From contig CAIJXA010000028.1 in NCBI GenBank assembly GCA_903824515.1, forward strand, positions 1 through 8,985: a stretch of 8,985 nt of DNA, in the 5' to 3' direction. Below, in pieces: positions 6,571-8,985 of the stretch (position 1 is its first letter; every line of letters begins with the position of its first letter). Below the pieces are notes generated by a model that had not been told where the DNA came from, did no database searches, and saw only the letters and a program-made list of their open reading frames with translations. The position numbers were made by a program, and so were the translations under genes. This DNA comes from an uncultured bacterium. GTDB taxonomy: Bacteria > Patescibacteriota > Minisyncoccia > Moranbacterales > GWC2-37-73.

Positions 6571-6642
6571 CCTTCCTCCTTTTTTGATTTTGAAAATTCT
6601 CTTTTGAAATGCAATTTGCTAGACAGTTTACCTTTTAGTGAT

Positions 6643-6713
6643 CCATCTCTTGAAAGCACGATTTTTCACGCTCTCAAGGATGGGGCCGAGGTGGAAAGAT
6701 TTCCAAATCGGCC
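6643..6713 (-). other. Two abutting stem-loops between cassette genes
   Basis: Hairpin A: 6643-6657 pairs with 6670-6683, with one bulge and one position that is A-C on the plus strand but G-U on the minus strand, so it folds better as minus-strand RNA. Hairpin B begins at the very next base: GGCCGA (6684-6689) pairs with TCGGCC (6708-6713), with an inner GGAAA/TTTCC. No T run follows on the minus strand, so they are not terminators. They lie 10 nt beyond the stop of the alpha-CTD-like gene and about 60 nt before the SD of the small membrane protein. A processing or translational-control element is possible. Confidence 0.5.
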
Positions 6714-6722
6714 AGGTTATTT

Positions 6723-7136
6723 TTATTCTTTTTCAAATGAGAGACCTTGCTCTTGCAAAAATGCAACGAGTTCAGCTTCACTTTTCGGACCTAGTTGCGG
6801 GCGCATTTCGCTAAGTTTCCTGTTGGTTAAATCGGTTATGGTTGATATGCCCAAAAGTCTTAAAACATTATGAGATCTTACTGACAAGTCGCAGTCATCA
6901 ATCATTACATCTGCAAAAACTATATCATCTCCTCGATCATCTAAAATTCTCTGAAGCTTCATTCCATTTTTTTCAAATGGGATGGTAGTTTCAAGAGAGA
7001 AGAGATCTTCCAAGATAATGCTTGTTGATGTGACACTTACTAGCTTGCCATATTTGCTTGTCTTGAATGTCTCGTTTATTGAGACAACAACAAAGACATT
7101 TTTGCCGATGCAACTGTTGAGTTTTTCAGTGTTCAT
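6723..7136 (-). CDS. Protein with freestanding RNA polymerase alpha-CTD-like domain
   Basis: The 137-residue protein has an unrecognised N-terminal domain (about 1-78, predominantly beta: KNVFVVVSI, KLVSVTSTSIILED, TTIPFEKN). The C-terminal domain (about 84-135) reads like the C-terminal domain of the RNA polymerase alpha subunit: LSVRSHNVLRLLGISTITDL, then LGPKSEAELVAFLQEQGLSF. Aligned to E. coli alpha, R265, N268, G296, K298 and S299, which contact the UP element, correspond to R87, N90, G116, K118 and S119; C269 is V91. No alpha N-terminal assembly domain is present, so it is not rpoA. An AAGGA motif lies about 7 nt before the ATG. It is the second gene of the minus cassette. By inference it binds AT-rich DNA or acts on transcription through this domain. 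A general helix-hairpin-helix DNA-binding role is the fallback. Confidence 0.8.
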   Translation of the reverse strand: MNTEKLNSCIGKNVFVVVSINETFKTSKYGKLVSVTSTSIILEDLFSLETTIPFEKNGMKLQRILDDRGDDIVFADVMIDDCDLSVRSHNVLRLLGISTITDLTNRKLSEMRPQLGPKSEAELVAFLQEQGLSFEKE

Positions 7137-7174
7137 AGTTTTATCCTTTTTCGTTTTGTTTTTGAATAGCTGTG

Positions 7175-7203
7175 TTTATAGGCAGATGCGAAGTTTTGAC
7201 CAA
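7175..7203 (-). promoter_or_regulatory. Possible internal promoter for the alpha-CTD-like gene
   Basis: On the minus strand TATAAA (7180-7175) is preceded by TTGGTC (7203-7198) with a 17-bp spacer. The -35 box is poor. A hairpin with arms 7201-7210 and 7227-7237 overlaps the stop of the upstream gene. GGCAGATGC (7181) and GGCGGATGC (7241) form a short direct repeat around this gap. Confidence 0.3.
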
Positions 7204-7227
7204 GGATAACTTTGCAAACCCTTTTTG

Positions 7228-7491
7228 TTATGCCTTGCTAGGCGGATGCCTTTCGACGCACGACACAAATCCACGATCATCGTAGGAATCTGAAAAATAA
7301 ACATTCTTTTCCGTCCAAAGCCGGAATTGAGGTTCTTTCCCATCTTCCAATATCCAGCCCATGAAGGTGCTATACGTCAGCTTACGTTTGAGCTCTGCCG
7401 GAGTTAAGGTTAACGAAATGACGTCAGATGAAAAATTTTCTCCGTTCCTTTCCATTGCTTCGGAGATTAATTTTTTCCATGTAGTTTTCAT
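7228..7491 (-). CDS. Small conserved phage/accessory-type protein
   Basis: The 87-residue protein begins MKTTWKKLISEAMERNGENF and contains FRLWTEKNVYFSDSYDDRGFVSCVERHP at about 56-83. From memory, this matches a pattern in small proteins common in phage and accessory DNA: an MKTTWxxL start with E(A/E)M, then WTxxxVYFxxxYD and a closing VxRxP. I cannot name a Pfam family or a function. A clear SD (GGAG, 5 nt before the ATG) is present. It is the first gene of the minus cassette, with a promoter ending at 7570 and a leader of about 70 nt. The next gene starts 91 nt after its TAA. Confidence 0.7.
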   Translation of the reverse strand: MKTTWKKLISEAMERNGENFSSDVISLTLTPAELKRKLTYSTFMGWILEDGKEPQFRLWTEKNVYFSDSYDDRGFVSCVERHPPSKA

Positions 7492-7569
7492 GTTGTCTCC
7501 TGTTTGGATTGTGTTGTTAAATAACTTTTTGTTAGATGATAGGTTATTCCTAATTCATCTTAACGAGCA

Positions 7570-7598
7570 AGTATATACTATTTTTGGTATTTTATCAA
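7570..7598 (-). promoter_or_regulatory. Promoter of the minus-strand cassette
   Basis: On the minus strand TTGATA (7598-7593) and TATACT (7575-7570) are 17 bp apart. The start would be near 7563, leaving a leader of about 70 nt before the ATG at 7491. Confidence 0.65.
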
Positions 7599-7603
7599 TA
7601 GTA
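7576..7603. promoter_or_regulatory. Inverted repeat over the cassette promoter, possible operator
   Basis: TACTATT (7576-7582) and AATAGTA (7597-7603) are perfect inverted repeats whose centres are 21 bp apart, two helical turns. They fill the spacer and cover the -35 box. Two further copies of the related motif AAAAATAG lie at about 7622-7641. A dimeric repressor site is a reasonable reading. Confidence 0.45.
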
Positions 7604-7667
7604 AAAAATGATAATATGCCTAAAAATAGCTTAAAAATAGGATAATTAAAATTATTTATCAAAAATA

Positions 7668-7710
7668 TTGACAAAAGAGGTGGTTTTTGGTAGGATTAGA
7701 ATAATCTAAT
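7668..7710 (+). promoter_or_regulatory. Promoter of the TrmB-family gene with overlapping inverted repeat
   Basis: TTGACA (7668-7673) is followed after 17 bp by TAGGAT (7691-7696). ATTAGA (7695-7700) and TCTAAT (7705-7710) are perfect inverted repeats separated by ATAA, covering the end of the -10 box and the likely start. A repressor bound there would block transcription; autoregulation by the downstream TrmB-family protein is an inference. Confidence 0.6.
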
Positions 7711-7713
7711 TAT

Positions 7714-7817
7714 GTCATTCTGAACTCGCCTGTCCGCCTTTGGAGGATTTCAGAAACTGCTTTCTTTGCTTCATAACACTGCCTGTAACCGAGATCCTGA
7801 AATAAATTCAGGATGAC
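7714..7817. repeat. MITE-like interspersed repeat in the TrmB-gene leader
   Basis: The ends GTCATTCTGAA (7714-7724) and TTCAGGATGAC (7807-7817) are inverted repeats with one mismatch. Each half holds its own hairpin: TTCTGAA (7718-7724) with TTCAGAA (7749-7755), and ATCCTGAA (7794-7801) with TTCAGGAT (7807-7814). The CATTCTGAACTC...TTCAGGATGACA style is familiar from short non-coding repeats scattered through many bacterial genomes, including CPR. It would be transcribed as part of the leader. Confidence 0.65.
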
Positions 7818-7852
7818 AGTCTCTGTGTATTGTTAATGTAGCTAAATTTTTT

Positions 7853-8596
7853 ATGGATCAAGACTTAATCAAACTTTTGGAAACCACGGGCTTTACGGAG
7901 AAAGAGGCGCAAGTATATTTGGCGCTGGTTGAGCTTGGAACGGGGAACGTGACGGATATTTCGAAAACAACAAAATTAAAGCGCTCAATCATCTATGTGA
8001 TTCTAGAAGGATTGATGAAAAGAGGCTATGCTAGTGAACTGCCAAACTTGAAAATCAACACCTATCAAGCGACTGACCCGACTGTGATTTTGTCGCAGCT
8101 CAAAAATGTGGCAAAAAACTTTTCAGAAATGCTCCCCATGATTCGCACACTTGGTAGCAAGGGTAAGAGCAGACCGAAAATCAGTTATTACGACACGAAA
8201 GAAGCGATCTTGAAGGCCTGGGAGATTATGGGTAATGAGGATGATATTTTCTATATTTATTCCTGCGAGAGAAGCGAACAGCATTATCCGGGCATAACTG
8301 ATAAGTGGGCTAAGGGATATAACAAAAAGATTTATCCTTTGGGAAATCGACATTTGGTGCCGAACAATAAAAGCGAAGTTGAAATGGCTCAAAAGTTTTT
8401 AGCAGTCGGCGAAAGGGTGAGGTTCCTGGAGGATTTGAAGGGCATTGGTATGGATTTTTCTTTATATGCTAATAAAATTGCCATCACATCGCTGGAGGAA
8501 AACCCTTTCATCGTGGTCATTGAGTCTGAAGAATTGGCAAAATCCATCAGGCCGATTTTCGAAATCGCCTGGGCAAAAGGGAGGGAGGTAAAATAG
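7853..8596 (+). CDS. TrmB-family transcriptional regulator
   Basis: The N-terminal 75 or so residues form a TrmB-type winged helix: LLETTGFTEKEAQVYLALVELGTGNVTDISK, a recognition helix around TTKLKRSIIYVILEGLMKRG, and a wing ending NTYQATDPTVILSQLKN. The remaining part (about 100-247) resembles the ligand-sensing domain of the family, with IFYIYSCERSEQHYPG, a basic segment, and the late strand NPFIVVIESEELAKSIRPIFEIAW. TrmB-type proteins regulate sugar and other metabolism in archaea and are also common in CPR bacteria. The ligand cannot be read from sequence. No SD precedes the ATG at 7853. The leader carries a promoter, a possible operator and a MITE-like repeat. Confidence 0.85.
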   Translation: MDQDLIKLLETTGFTEKEAQVYLALVELGTGNVTDISKTTKLKRSIIYVILEGLMKRGYASELPNLKINTYQATDPTVILSQLKNVAKNFSEMLPMIRTLGSKGKSRPKISYYDTKEAILKAWEIMGNEDDIFYIYSCERSEQHYPGITDKWAKGYNKKIYPLGNRHLVPNNKSEVEMAQKFLAVGERVRFLEDLKGIGMDFSLYANKIAITSLEENPFIVVIESEELAKSIRPIFEIAWAKGREVK

Positions 8597-8637
8597 TTAT
8601 AAGGCTAAAGCAATTTGGTTCAAGCTGGGTAACCGTT

Positions 8638-8672
8638 GGAGGCTCAACCTCCATAATGGAGGTTGAGCCTCC
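8638..8672. repeat. Palindromic repeat, copy 2 (opposite orientation)
   Basis: Two perfect 15-bp arms (GGAGGCTCAACCTCC and its complement) flank the loop ATAAT. Read on the minus strand, the flanks are GTTGCAA and AACG, identical to those of copy 1 at 5080-5114. The GGAGG and CCTCC blocks are conserved while the middle five bases differ, with both arms changed together. It starts 41 nt after the TrmB gene stop. Confidence 0.85.
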
Positions 8673-8711
8673 TTGCAACTGACAGCGATTTTTTGATTCT
8701 CCTCGCTGGAC

Positions 8712-8740
8712 TTGGCAGGCTTTGTTTGCTAGGATAAAAA
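8712..8740 (+). promoter_or_regulatory. Promoter for the GHKL-ATPase gene, near-leaderless start
   Basis: TTGGCA (8712-8717) and TAAAAA (8735-8740) are 17 bp apart. The start would fall at about 8746-8748, essentially on the ATG, so a leaderless mRNA is predicted. Confidence 0.45.
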
Positions 8741-8747
8741 TAGATTT

Positions 8748-8985
8748 ATGGAAAAAGATTTGCAAAAATTGGCTCACACCTGGATAACGACAGCACCTGA
8801 AAGTGTTGAGCTTGAGGGTGAATTTTATTGTCAGACTCGGGATGTTTTTGAAGCCAAAAATGCGAAAGTTCCTGGCATGTTAATTGAAAAAGGCTTGGGT
8901 GAAGGAGTTGCTTATATGATTTATTCAATGTTGGGTGAAATTGGCAATAATGCTTTTGATCATAATGTAGCAAATTGGCCAGATA
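8748..8985 (+). CDS. GHKL-type ATPase domain protein, 3' end missing
   Basis: The first 79 residues are visible before the window ends. The segment YSMLGEIGNNAFDHN (about 59-73) fits the N box of histidine-kinase-like ATPases (E-x-x-N-N-A-x-x-H), which binds Mg-ATP. The upstream part (MEKDLQKLAHTW ... LIEKGLGEGVAYMIY) has no HAMP, PAS or TM segment, so this is a soluble protein. It could be a short ATP-binding regulator or a minimal kinase; the missing G boxes would decide. It follows the TrmB-family gene on the same strand, with copy 2 of the palindrome and a predicted promoter between. Confidence 0.65.
   Translation, partial: MEKDLQKLAHTWITTAPESVELEGEFYCQTRDVFEAKNAKVPGMLIEKGLGEGVAYMIYSMLGEIGNNAFDHNVANWPD

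Noticed and set aside
6604..6873. 89-codon plus-strand frame
   Set aside because: It lies antisense to the alpha-CTD-like gene and across the two stem-loops, and it shows no motif of its own.
1..8985. CRISPR array, tRNA or rRNA genes
   Set aside because: I saw no regularly spaced direct repeats of CRISPR length, no tRNA cloverleaf with a T-loop, and no rRNA sequence. The tandem repeats present have a 7-bp period.

Overview
The window looks like a chromosomal segment of an AT-rich bacterium, most likely a member of the Candidate Phyla Radiation (Patescibacteria). This is inferred from the gene content: a large lamin-tail/PKD surface protein, a small membrane protein plus PH-domain membrane protein pair, a TrmB-family regulator, a RhuM-Fic protein, and several main-strand genes with no Shine-Dalgarno (SD) sequence. 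RuvB and an RNA polymerase alpha-CTD-like protein make it bacterial rather than archaeal. TGA is used as a normal stop, so the recoded Gracilibacteria/Absconditabacteria are unlikely.

Layout. 1-480: the 3' end of a small membrane-protein gene, a possible 22-aa overlapping ORF, then three tandem hairpins that act as terminators. 440-726 (minus): a promoter, a region closed by a 21-bp long-range stem, and a terminator together form a good candidate for a structured non-coding RNA (6S-like, class not assigned). 727-1076: no supported gene. 1077-5051 (plus): ruvB, a two-TM small protein, a PH-domain membrane protein, and a secreted protein with three lamin-tail-like domains and one PKD domain. 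5052-5409: a perfect palindrome (copy 1 of a two-copy family), a strong promoter, and a 184-nt element bounded by a perfect 21-bp inverted repeat whose left edge coincides with the predicted transcription start. 5410-6372: a RhuM-Fic protein.

6460-7491 (minus): a three-gene cassette unlike its surroundings. Every start has a visible SD. It encodes a small phage-like protein, a protein ending in a freestanding RNA polymerase alpha-CTD-like domain that keeps the DNA-contact residues, and a 36-aa single-TM protein. Two abutting stem-loops lie between the last two genes. 7492-7852: divergent promoters for the cassette and for a TrmB-family gene, each overlapping an inverted repeat that could be an operator, followed by a MITE-like repeat in the TrmB leader. 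7853-8985: the TrmB-family regulator, palindrome copy 2 in reverse orientation, and the start of a GHKL-ATPase gene cut by the window edge.

The most unusual items are the 184-nt element before the RhuM-Fic gene, the alpha-CTD-like protein in the minus cassette, the minus-strand structured RNA, and the covarying palindromic repeat family. All RNA and promoter calls rest on base-pairing and consensus boxes read by eye.
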